Shown piece by piece: positions 9,062 through 16,869 of a stretch of DNA of 19,166 nt. Under the pieces are notes generated by a model, which saw only the letters and a list, made by a program, of their open reading frames with translations, did not search any database and was not told the DNA's origin. Within the stretch, counting starts at the first letter, position 1, and each line of letters begins with the position of its first letter. Position numbers and translations under genes: made by a program. The stretch is from Pelagophyceae sp. CCMP2097 (taxonomy: Eukaryota; Sar; Pelagophyceae), in contig MU657266.1 in assembly GCA_026770575.1 (NCBI GenBank), positions 122,485 to 141,650 on the forward strand, written 5' to 3'.

Positions 9062-11306
9062 ATGGCGGCGCTTCTCGGTCACCGCCTTGGTGTTGAGCCA
9101 TCGGAAATGCTCGTCCAAGTGCTGCGAATCACGGGCCACGACGGCGCTGTCAGCGTGTCGCCTGTATTCTTACTAGCTTTAGAGATGTGGGATAGGCGCT
9201 CCAGTTGGCCGAGGGATTACGAGGCCATCGCCGAGGCCGAATCACTGCACGACCTCGGCGTCGCCACTTCGGACGTGCTGCTGTACCTCGTCGACATTTG
9301 CAAGGAGGTCAAGAGGCACTTGCCGCAGGCGCCAGCTCCGGCAGGTCTCTTGCCGACGTTCCTCTTTCAGTTCTTCGGCTTCTTCAAACGGCGCAACGTG
9401 ACGTCGGGGCGGCAGCTGTACCAGAAGGCGCAGAACATGATGAAGCGTGATCTGCCTGGGCTTTTGGACGACGTCGACGCGCGCCGAACGTACCTGCACG
9501 GGCCGTCAGGAGCTTAAACGGGTTCGGGTTTACCCGAAACCCGCGGGTCGGGTTTGCCGGGTTTGCGCGTTTTGGCCGACCCGTCGACCCGCGGGTCTGG
9601 CCGTGGCACAAACCCGAACCCACGCGGACGCGCCGGGTGGCAAACCCCCGGGTACCCGACAAACCCACGGGTTCTGGCAGGTGCCGGCATCGCACCCTGG
9701 AAGACCGAATAATCCAGGATCGCGACGGGTTTTCTCCGCTCGGGTTTCTAATCGTGTGCAATTGTCGCGTGAATCATATATTGAAACTCGGGCCGCGCGG
9801 TCGCGAGCGGCGTCGACGCCGCGGGTGCGGTGGCTCTCCGGAAATGGGCTCTAAAGTACGGTTCGACCCGAACCCAAACCCGAACCCGACCCGACCCAAA
9901 CTTTTGCGTGCGTCGACCGACAAACCCGCGACCCGCGGGTCTGGCCGTGGCCCGAACCTGAACCCGATCCGAGAAGACGGGCTTGGTCGCTCGACAAACG
10001 CGCGACCCGAGGGTTCAGCACAAAATGAAAACCCGACCCGACCCGAATACACCGTTTAAGCTCCTGCGGGCCATGCTTTGAGGCGCCACCAGTGCCTCGT
10101 CGGTCATCGACGTCGAGCTGCGACTCCGCGGCCTCCGAGGACCGACACGAGGCCGACCGACTTGTCTCCGAGCGACGAAAGCACCGCCTCGAGGCCGACC
10201 GCCTCGACGCCAGGAAGGCTGAGCTGGACGCCGCGCGCGACGAGACGACGCGGCAGACGGCCGCGCTCCGCATGCTGCGACAGGACCAGACGCTGGCGGA
10301 GTCGCGCCTGCTGGCTGCCGAGGCACAGCTCGACGAGCGCGAGGCGCGGTGCGCCGAGGAGGAGGTCAGCGCCGTGCAGGCCCACAGCGACGCTGTGCGC
10401 CTCGAGGAGCTTTATCGAAAGGCGGTTGATCGAGCAACGGCCGCGGTCGCGCGCCGCAAGCAGCTCCCGACTTTGCGGCGCGCGGATCAAGCAGCTGTCG
10501 TCGTCCTGCAGCGCGAGCTCGCCGGGGCGAAGCGCGCTCAAAAGTCGAACACAAAACGTTTTTTAGTCGCGTCTGCCGCGGGCCGTGAAGAAGTGGCGGC
10601 GTCGGCTCCGGCGCGCAGGTAGCGGAGCGACGACAGCGACAGTGACTTCGAGCTCGAGGACGCCGAGGTCGATGAGGAGGTCGACGAGGCGCGGCTCTTC
10701 ACGGCGCGCGGGCCGCGCGGGCCAACGGACCTCGGCATGCTGCGGATCTTGCTGATGCTCACGCGCGGCATGTCGGCGCCGCTGATCGTCGCGCAGCTCA
10801 AGGACGAGCTCTGCCAGAGGGGCGACCACCAGCAGGTGGCGCGGGTCGTTTGCGAAAACTACACCAAGACTCGCGCCGAGGCCGGCGTCACGTTCAACGT
10901 GGTCATCGTCGCCCTCGCTCTCGCCGATTGCGACTGGTGCACGTACATCCACGACGGCAAGTCCATCCACGGCATCCAGATCAACAGCGGCATCTTCGTG
11001 ACTGCCAAGGACAGCGAGTCGCATCACCACTTGACTGTGGGGTGCACGCGCGTCCCGAACGGCCTCGCCGCGGCGCTCCTCGCAGACTTTGTGCGGTCGC
11101 ACGACCTGTGCCGCGCGTCGCTCGAGGCGTGGCGCGCCGAGTGCGCCGCGCGCGGCATCGACACGGAGTTCCTGCCAAGCCCCGAGCACATCACTCCAGG
11201 GCGGGTCTGGGGCAGGGTTGGGCCCTGCCAAAGCGGCTGCGTCTCCGGCGCCCGACTAGGGGCTGCAGAAAACGCGGAATCTCAAAGGCTTGCGAAAACA
11301 AGCTAA
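9062..11306 (+). pseudogene. Transposase-like ORF with coiled coil, split by a hAT-like insertion
   Basis: Coding runs from ATG 9062 to 9506, then 10075 to 11306, after subtracting the 560-bp element and one 8-bp duplication. The total is 559 codons in one frame, with a TAG at 10620-10622 and the final stop at 11304-11306. The N-terminal part is unrecognised and contains a hydrophobic stretch (LLPTFLFQFFGFF). Next comes a long Glu/Arg/Ala-rich coiled coil (about 10137-10420), then an acidic linker (DDSDSDFELEDAEVDEEVDE). The C-terminal part (about 10737-11190) has LRILLMLTRGMSAPLIVAQL and a segment CTYIHDGKSIHGIQINSGIF followed by HLTVGCTRVPNG. That strand-loop pattern with one Asp resembles the start of an RNase H-fold transposase core (inference). 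Later catalytic residues are missing, so it is probably 3' truncated. A host gene of unknown role is the alternative. Confidence 0.6.
9507..10066. mobile_element. hAT-like non-autonomous element, 560 bp, with 15-bp TIRs
   Basis: The ends are perfect inverted repeats, CAGGAGCTTAAACGG (9507-9521) and its complement (10052-10066). They are flanked by direct 8-bp repeats CGGGCCGT (9499-9506) and CGGGCCAT (10067-10074), matching at 7 of 8. An 8-bp target duplication and TIRs beginning CAG are typical of the hAT superfamily. The interior is packed with GGGT/ACCC-type motifs (many CGGGTT, CGGGTC and complements), as expected for subterminal transposase-binding repeats, plus a perfect 23-bp direct repeat at 9585-9607 and 9929-9951. 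No transposase is encoded. It lies within a protein-coding frame that continues correctly on both sides. Confidence 0.85.
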
Positions 11307-11847
11307 AACGTGAACTAAATAAATCTTATCTTTAGAGTGATATTGAAACTTTGTTTCCTGACGTCGGAGAAGGGGCAAATCGACGGATTCGTGGAGATCA
11401 ATACCTCGACGGATTCAGGGAGATCAGGGCGGATTCGGGGAGATCAGGACCTGATCTCCCCGAATCCGCCGATTTGCCCCATTTCAGAAGAGGAAAACAA
11501 AAAGCTAAAATGCACGTCGTTTTCAATAATAACACCTTTCGACGACACCGCAGGCGGCGGAGACGGGGCAGCGGCTGGGGATTTTTATGCATTATCGACA
11601 CAGTTTTCCACTACGGATCCGCCTGGCTAGTCAGATTCTTCGTGGGCGCCACCTCCGAAGTGATGCCGACCTCAAAATGGCCTAGACGCGACCGAATGAA
11701 AAATTAAGCTCGCCGCGCGATTCTACGCCCAAAACTACCCCAGAGTGGCATCAACCTCCCAGCGAATTAAGGAGCGCAACACCGCGGCCCGGGCAGTCAA
11801 CATTCTAAAATAAACGCTCTCTTAACCAGCACAGACCGAAAAGCACA
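11307..11847. other. Non-coding spacer with an inverted-repeat cluster
   Basis: No gene is supported. The notable content is the inverted-repeat cluster at 11372-11480, described separately. The rest is mixed composition with stops in all frames. The last part (11720-11847) precedes the copia fragment but shows no long terminal repeat or primer-binding site that I can recognise. Confidence 0.5.
11372..11480. repeat. Tandem/inverted repeat cluster with a 43-bp perfect palindrome
   Basis: Three tandem versions of a unit containing CGGATTC...GGAGATCA lie at 11372-11400, about 11406-11426 and 11428-11448. One inverted copy follows at 11450-11480. The last direct copy and the inverted copy form 21-bp arms (11428-11448 and 11450-11470) around a single A at 11449. 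The outer arms 11372-11400 and 11452-11480 also pair with two mismatches (both contain GGGGCAAATCG-type ends). The single strand could form alternative hairpins. Confidence 0.85.
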
Positions 11848-13068
11848 GTGGATTTTGCGGGTGTCTTTCAAGAGATCGCACCGACGCGGCTCATGCCTTT
11901 TCTCAGCTGTTTTGCGTTGGCATGCACGGTCGGTGCCGTCGTCGGCGAGTACATGACAGATGCGACTGGGCGATTTGACCCGACGGACGATGTCAACATG
12001 CTCGTCGCGTCGTTGTACGACGCGCCGCCAATTCTCGAGGGTGCCGCCATCGTCGGAAAAGGGCCTGCAAATTTGCTCGCCGTTGTCCGCAACGGTTTGC
12101 TCAGCACGTGGATGCAGGCTATTGACGCCGAGCGCCTCGACCTCGAATCGGTATTTGACGACGGCCGCGCAGCGATCAAGCTCGTTCGCCGCGAAGACGT
12201 ACCGGAGGGCTCTCTCGTGCGGCGTTCGGACATGCTGTGCGACGAGAAGCGCGGGGGGGAACTTAAGTGCCGCTGGGTAAACGACGGCAGCCTGCGCGGC
12301 GAGACGCCAGCGCACGTGCGTGAGACGACGGCGTACTCACCGTGCGCTCTATTCGAGAGCGTGTTATTGCTGTTTGCGCTATCGGCGTTCTTTTCCTGGT
12401 GCCCAATCACTCGCGACGTCACAAAGGCGTTTCTTCAGAGCGATGTGTACAAGCGATACTACGTTCGTCTACCGCCCGGCTTTTCCGCGTATCTACGCTA
12501 TAAGCACGACGGCGAGATGCATTTTCCGGCCCAAGCGCGTACCTCGGTTTGGTCGTCAAAAAATATGTACGGTGACGAGGACGCGGCCCGATTGTGGTGC
12601 GTATTATACAGCACCTTTTTGTGCGACGAAGTCGGCTGTTCGCGCTCGCCTATCGATCCGATGCTGTTCGTTTTACGTCGCGGGCCGCTCGTTGATTTGC
12701 ACGTCGCTCACGTCGATGACGGTTTGACCACGGGCGATCCAGAGCTCGTTGAGTATCTTGATGCGCGGATTGCCGCGCGCTTCCCGTCGAAGCGTACCGA
12801 CGGCATGTCGTTCGACTTCGTCGGCTTTGAATACAAACGTTTCGACGACGGACGCATCAACGTGAACCAGTCATTGTACGCTGCAAAGCTCGTCGCGCAG
12901 TTCGGTTATGCGGGCGCTCGCCCGGCGTCGACGCCGCTCGTGCAAGGCTTTACAGCACTCGGTGCGCTCGAAGCAGCACGTGGGTTAGCGTCGACGGTGG
13001 AACTCGACTTTGCAGCCGCACTCGGTGGCGTCGGCTTCCTCACGCGCACGCGCCCGGGCCTAAAGTAA
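11848..13068 (+). pseudogene. Copia reverse transcriptase (RVT_2) fragment
   Basis: The frame opens at a GTG at 11848 (first ATG 11893), but the true protein extended upstream. The pre-RT segment has WMQAIDAE and KCRWVNDGSLRGE, matching the W..A...E and K.R.VA.G region of copia polyproteins. Core motifs are RDVTKAFLQSD (first catalytic Asp, codon at 12415), YYVRLPPGF, NMYGDEDAARLWC and AHVDDGLTTGD (12703-12735), the counterpart of the YVDD box with both aspartates retained but His in place of Tyr. Downstream come FVGFEYKR and the QSLYAAKLVAQFG through ARPASTPL segment typical of the copia RT-RNase H connection. It ends at an in-frame TAA (13066-13068), after which homology continues in the same frame. 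Confidence 0.9.
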
Positions 13069-13690
13069 ATTTACGGCGTGCTCACGACAGTGGCGAGGCC
13101 CTCACTGTCGTGCCCGTCTGCGCCGACGGCGGGACACTATCAGGCTCTCGCGCGTGGATTGCGCTACATCAAAGGCACGCTCGACCGCGGCATCTTGTTC
13201 GACGGCGCTCGCGGCCTTGAGCTCGCTGCGTACAAGGACGCAAGCTTTGCGCACGAAATCGCGACTGACGCAAAAGGGAACGGAAAGTCGCGCTCAGGCT
13301 TTGTGGTTATGCTTTGTGGCGCGGCGCTCGTGTCGGCGTCGGTGCGCCAGGTTCCGATCGCGCTGTCAACCGCCGAGGCGGAGGTTTATGCATAAATGAT
13401 GTGCGTGCGCGCCGTCCTCTGCTCGCGGCGCCTCCTTTCGTTTGCGCTCGGCATTTCGCTTCCACCGACGGTCATTTTCGAGGACAACGAGGCGGTCATT
13501 ATGCAACTTCGCCGCCGCGACCTCACGGCGCGCACGCGTCATTTGCGACTCAACTTTGGCTTTGTGCTGAAGTCGCTCGACGACGGCGACATTGACATAG
13601 GATTCCTAGTCTTCAAGAATCCGCGGGCATGATCGCCGATTACATGACCAAGATGGACGTCGCATCGTTCCAGCTTCGACGACTTTGCCA
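13069..13690 (+). pseudogene. Copia RNase H domain fragment
   Basis: This continues in the same frame as the reverse transcriptase after the TAA. GLRYIKGTLDRGILF is the copia lead-in to RNase H. Acidic catalytic positions are visible in KDASFA (Asp), STAEAEVYA (Glu) and FEDNEAVI (Asp), followed by ARTRHLRLNFGFV, like the family's (A/H)RTKHI segment. A TAA at 13393-13395 interrupts EVYA/MMCVRAVL, and after FKNPRA the frame shifts near 13625 so that MIADYMTKMDVASFQ, the conserved C-terminal ADxLTK-like motif, lies in another frame (from 13629). The domain would degrade RNA in RNA-DNA hybrids during reverse transcription. Confidence 0.88.
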
Positions 13691-14270
13691 CGGGCAATGT
13701 CTAGGAGGCAAACGGCGCTCTTCTTCATCCAACTTCGCTGCGATATCTTCGCTGCGTTGCGGGGGAGCACAGTGGATTTCCTATCAGGACATCCGACTGG
13801 CGATTTCCTATCGACCCGAACTCCGAAACCCGAAACACGAAACACGAACTTGAATACCAAATATCCAAAAACTCCACAGAAGCAGAATGCAGAATACTAA
13901 ACAACTCCCCTTCTCCTTCCCTTATCTACGAAAAAAACGCGCATTAACGGGCCTGAAATGGGTCATAGGGGAAACGGCATGTGTTTTAAATAAAAGGGTT
14001 GTTTGTCGTGTGTGTGTATGCGAAGTCGCCCCATCCTGGCGCGGTGATGCGCTTGCGCAAGAGTATACGAGGGCACTGGGCCTTCCGCTAGGTGCCCCGC
14101 GGCCCCTGGTGATCCCGCCAGCATAAAATCCAGCACAACAGCCGGCCGTGATGCTCGTAGAGCCACTCGACAGCGCGCTCGGCGCATTGGTCGCCCATGG
14201 CACCGCCTCTGAACTCTGAAGAGTCGGGGCTCAAACTTCCCCACGCGCTCGGGTCAAAGGGCCTCCACGG
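13691..14270. other. Mostly non-coding stretch after the copia fragment
   Basis: No confident gene. A short degenerate tandem tract of CCGAAACACGAAACACGAAC type lies at about 13818-13851. A TG-rich run is at about 14008-14021. A short minus-strand ORF with UBA-like residues (14088-14198) is listed separately. No LTR matching a copy upstream of the copia fragment was seen. Confidence 0.45.
14088..14198 (-). CDS. Short ORF resembling the end of a UBA domain, possible exon fragment
   Basis: On the minus strand an ATG at 14198 opens a 36-residue frame ending at TAG (14088-14090). It reads MGDQCAERAVEWLYEHHG at its start. The segment A.RAVEWLYEH resembles the third helix of ubiquitin-associated (UBA) domains (consensus around ERAVEWLFEH). 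The rest, WILCW and a Gly/Pro tail, has no match I know. No flanking exons with matching phase were identified. Similarity over so few residues can be chance, so this is a weak call: a gene fragment, an exon of an unresolved gene, or noise. Confidence 0.22.
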   Translation of the reverse strand: MGDQCAERAVEWLYEHHGRLLCWILCWRDHQGPRGT

Positions 14271-14395
14271 TAACCCTGGGCAAGGCGATTTTTTTCGCGT
14301 TCCTACGCAAGTGCCAACTCGCCATGTAGAGCAACGGGGCGTGTGGGAATCTAAATGACACCGACCTCGAAAAAAAGGTCGCCTTGCCCAGGGTA
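14271..14395. mobile_element. Small TIR element (about 125 bp)
   Basis: The left arm TAACCCTGGGCAAGGCGA followed by T7 and CG (14271-14297) pairs with the right arm (14368-14395, ending GCCTTGCCCAGGGTA). Arms of about 26 bp differ only by two extra bases and one terminal base. Both ends are bordered by TA, which would suit a TA-duplicating family (Tc1/mariner or similar), but a 2-bp match is weak evidence. There is no coding capacity in the roughly 70-bp middle. It is best described as a MITE-like hairpin. Confidence 0.6.
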
Positions 14396-14743
14396 TCCGC
14401 GAGGGCCCCGGTTTGGCGCAGGTCCACGAAGCCAGGACCTGGAAACCCGACCATCCGACGACGCTATCCGAGCCCTACTTGGACGGCGACAGCCACGTCC
14501 ATATCTATCGGGCCACTTCCCACACTCCCGTTTTTTTCGCACGCACCACGAAGAGCCCCGCGTTCGACGATTCCCAACAGGCGCACCGCCATCAATGCGG
14601 TGCATCGCCTCCTGGAGTCGCTCAGGCTTGAAGGTCAGCGCAACAGGGCCTTTTTGGCGAAATATTTACTGCGCTTCGCTTAGTGAGCACACTCAGGGCT
14701 TTATTTTCGGCCTGTGCAGTTCAAAAAAGTGAACCTGCCTTTT
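14396..14743. other. Stretch with no supported gene
   Basis: Open frames overlap here in several registers and strands, none with a domain or consistent codon pattern. I see no repeat or RNA signal. Confidence 0.4.
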
Positions 14744-15106
14744 ATTACAAGAGCGCGCCGGAGGCACACGGAGGACCCGACTTCGAGCCAAGGATCAGGC
14801 AACTCCCATCGCAATGCCGCGTGAATAATTAAAAATACTTAACATCAATCGCTGAATTGGGGGGGGGGGGCACCAGATTTAAACCCATGACCACTTTCTT
14901 CTTCTATCATGATTTCAATGAAGCTCCTGCTTGACCCCCATTCCCAATTTTAGCGATCGCGTCAACCATACTAACTCGCCGAATCGGCTGAGTTACTCCC
15001 CTTTCCTCTCAAAAGGCGGAACCTCACGGATTGACCCGGCTACAGACACACACACAGACGGACGACAGACATTTTTTTGCCCCTGGCAATCCTTCAAATC
15101 AAAGGA

Positions 15107-15312
15107 CCCGAAGGGCCCTTGCCGTAAATTAACGTTGATTAAACGGCAAGGACCCTTCGGGTCCTCAATTATGGACCCTTCGGGACCCTTCGGTTCCATA
15201 ATTGAGGACCCGAAGGGTCCTTGCCGTTTACCCTTCGGGTCCATAATTGAGGACCCGAAGGGTCCTTGCCGTTTAATCAACATCAGTTTACGGCAAGGGC
15301 CCTTCGGGTCCT
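15107..15312. repeat. Central array of GGACCCGAAGGGTCC-type palindromic units
   Basis: About seven units built from GGACCCGAAGGG(T/C)CC, several joined to TTGCCGTTTA and CTCAATTATGG, appear in alternating orientation between 15107 and 15312. The outer pair reads GGCCCTTGCCGTAAA (15116-15130) and its complement (15289-15303). The units are short palindromes themselves, so the centre can fold in several registers. Confidence 0.8.
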
Positions 15313-15339
15313 TTGATTGAAGGATTACCAGGGGCAATT

Positions 15340-15395
15340 TTGTCTGTCCGTCCGTCTGTCCTTCTGTCTGTCTGTCTGTCTGTCCGTATGTCTGC
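15340..15395. repeat. CTGT/GTCC microsatellite
   Basis: A degenerate TGTC tetranucleotide run (TCTGTCTGTCTGTCTGTCTG at its core) lies in the right arm of the foldback element. The left arm holds the complementary ACAGACACACACACAGACGG-type tract at about 15041-15070. Confidence 0.85.
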
Positions 15396-15445
15396 CCGCG
15401 GGTAAATCCGCGAGGTTCCACCTTTGGGGAGGAAAGGGCAGCAAC

Positions 15446-15551
15446 TCGGCCGATTCAGCGATTTGTGGTTAATGTGATCGCTAAAATTGGGAATCATTGG
15501 AATCATCATAGAAGCCGAAGGTGGTCACAGGTTCAAATCTGGTCGGCCGCA
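15446..15551 (+). ncRNA. tRNA-like segment inside the foldback element
   Basis: A B-box-like GGTTCAAATCT (15530-15540) is framed by a T-arm-like stem with 4 of 5 pairs. It is followed by CGGCCGC (15544-15550), which pairs with CGGCCG at 15447-15452 as an acceptor stem. A D-arm-like hairpin, AGCGAT/ATCGCT (15457-15462 and 15477-15482), encloses GTGGTTAATG, like the GTGGTTAA of Leu and Ser tRNAs. The length of about 105 nt suits a class II tRNA or an intron-containing one. No convincing anticodon arm was found, so this is more likely a tRNA-derived relic than a working tRNA. The left arm carries a diverged inverted counterpart (about 14871-14992). Confidence 0.3.
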
Positions 15552-15658
15552 AAATTCGGCGATTAGTTTAAATAATTTTAATTATTTACGTGGGGATTGC
15601 AATGGGAATTGGCTGTATCCTTCGGGTCCTCCGTGTGCCTCCGGCGCGCTCTTGTAAT

Positions 15659-16196
15659 TATCATGATTTCCACCCGATTTTGTTTCGAGTGGGATTTCAA
15701 AAGATTTAAATCAGTCCCAACCTTTGCGACTGCTGTTGGAGACCCGAGGCGCCTCGAGGCGGAGCCGGCTGGAGTCCGCGGGGTCTTTATCCAAAACCTC
15801 AAAACGAATTCAGGCTTCCAGGCCAGAAGGCCCTTGGCCTTAAAGCACGCGGTTGGATCTCAAAGTCCCAGGGCACCCTGGGGGTGGAAATTAAGCAAGA
15901 CTGAGACACGATTTTCCGAACTTTTAAGCATGCGGGTTTTAATTTATGTTGTACAAAGCACTGCTTCGCGGCAAGCGGTCGGTTGTGCCGAATGCACTCC
16001 CAGCCCTGACGGCCACGCGGAGGCGGGTCGGATCGGCGCTGCGGGCCCAGGAAGGTGCGAAGCCTCGCGGCCGGCCGGCGTGCCTCGCTCTTTGCCCGGC
16101 GGGCCCGGCTCCCGATAGTGCGCCGCCGCCAGCCGCGCACCGGGTTGCCGCCGCCGGCCGCGCCCAGCGCTCGGGGCCGCGCGATGTATTCCGGTG
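15659..16196. other. 3' flank of PHF5A, no separate gene
   Basis: No gene is supported. Short palindromes occur, such as CCCAGGGCACCCTGGG (15868-15883). Open frames on both strands through the GC-rich part (15950-16196) carry no domain and fit intron-like or untranslated sequence next to PHF5A. Confidence 0.45.
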
Positions 16197-16869
16197 CTAT
16201 CGTTTCTTGAAGCCGTACCTACGCACGCGCTGTCCGCGCGCGGGTCCGCGGCTTGGCGGGCGACGGTCCTTTCGGCGGCGGCAGTCTCCTCGGCGACCTT
16301 TTTGCGGCGGCGGACGTACTTCTTCCGCTCATAGAAGAGGTCCGTTTTCGACGAGCCGAGGTTGACGATTTTGGGGCAGCCGTCTCGATCCTTTTCTTGC
16401 TGCGCGCACTCGCGGCAGTAAAACGCGTCCGAGATGCCCGGGCCGCCGCAGATGACGCAGCGGCCTATCGGCCCGCGGCTCTGGCGACACGGCGCAGGCG
16501 CCAAATAGCGACTTTCAATAGAGGCGACGTCTCCATCGGCGACCCTCCCGGGCCGCGCAACGCGGAGGCGCACCTTCGAACGAGCCGTAGTTGCACTCGT
16601 CGCAGACGCGCACGAGCGCGCAGGGGCCTGCGGCGACGCGGTCGCGGCCTCGGGCGGCGCGGCGGCCGTCCTTGGCGGCCTCGGACGGCGGCCGCCGCCC
16701 TTCGCGGCGTGCACCCCGCGCCGCGCGCGCCGCCGTTTCACCGACGCCGGTGCTGACGGACGTACGAGTCGCAGACGACGCACTTGCCGTCGCACGTCTC
16801 GCACAAGCGGCCGATGGCGATGCCCGGCTGTTTGCGGCACATGATGAGGTCTGGATGATGCTTGGCCAT
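16197..16869 (-). CDS. PHF5A: PHF5A/Rds3, SF3b splicing-factor subunit (4 exons, 110 aa)
   Basis: Exons on the minus strand are 16869-16758, 16627-16574, 16464-16320 and 16218-16197; together 333 nt give 110 residues plus TAG, the length of the human protein. Introns of 130, 109 and 101 nt begin GTCAGC, GTGCGC and GTACGT and all end in AG. The product starts [14 protein letters not shown] and keeps the paired CxxC zinc-binding motifs (CETC, CVVC, CDEC, CVIC, CREC), the block [20 protein letters not shown] and the C-terminal KKYGFKKR. It is near-identical to animal and fungal homologues by eye. In the nucleus it binds SF3B1 within U2 snRNP and helps form the pocket for the branch-point adenosine. 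All residues I would expect are present, so it looks functional. The upstream palindrome at 16999-17010 lies 130 bp before the ATG. Confidence 0.97.

Larger units (their letters stand above)
11848..13690 (+). mobile_element. Ty1/copia retrotransposon fragment, 5' truncated
   Basis: The region encodes the reverse transcriptase and RNase H parts of a Ty1/copia polyprotein, in the copia order (RT then RNase H at the C terminus). Gag, protease and most or all of the integrase are absent, and no long terminal repeats were found on either side. The element is therefore a remnant, or the rest has been lost. The frame carries two in-frame stops (13066, 13393) and a terminal frameshift near 13625. Confidence 0.9.
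14744..15658. mobile_element. Foldback (long inverted repeat) element, 915 bp
   Basis: The outermost 37 bp are perfect inverted repeats (14744-14780 and 15622-15658; left end ATTACAAGAGCGCGCCGG). The arms stay recognisably complementary almost to the centre near 15200, with substitutions and indels. Matching inner blocks include CCCAATTTTAGCGATC and its complement, GGCGGAACCTC versus GAGGTTCCACC, and a GACA/CTGT microsatellite. Each arm contains a tRNA-like segment. The centre is a set of alternating AGGACCCGAAGGGTCC-type hairpins. No protein is encoded. Long palindromic elements of this kind are called foldback transposons; the family here is not identified and no target duplication was clear. 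Confidence 0.82.

Noticed and set aside
5237..13395. In-frame stop codons in otherwise conserved ORFs suggested a reassigned genetic code.
   Set aside because: TAA, TAG and TGA all occur as interruptions, and the intact host genes end in TAG (PHF5A) and TAA (rhodanese). Frameshifts accompany the stops, so decay explains them.
11842..13781. Shared 14-mer AGCACAGTGGATTT on both sides of the copia fragment, considered as LTR ends.
   Set aside because: The match does not extend beyond 14 bases on either side, and one such pair is expected by chance in a window of this size.
15107..15312. Repeated GGACCCGAAGGGTCC units considered as a CRISPR array.
   Set aside because: The units alternate in orientation, spacing is irregular, there are no unique spacers of constant length, and they lie inside a eukaryotic foldback element.
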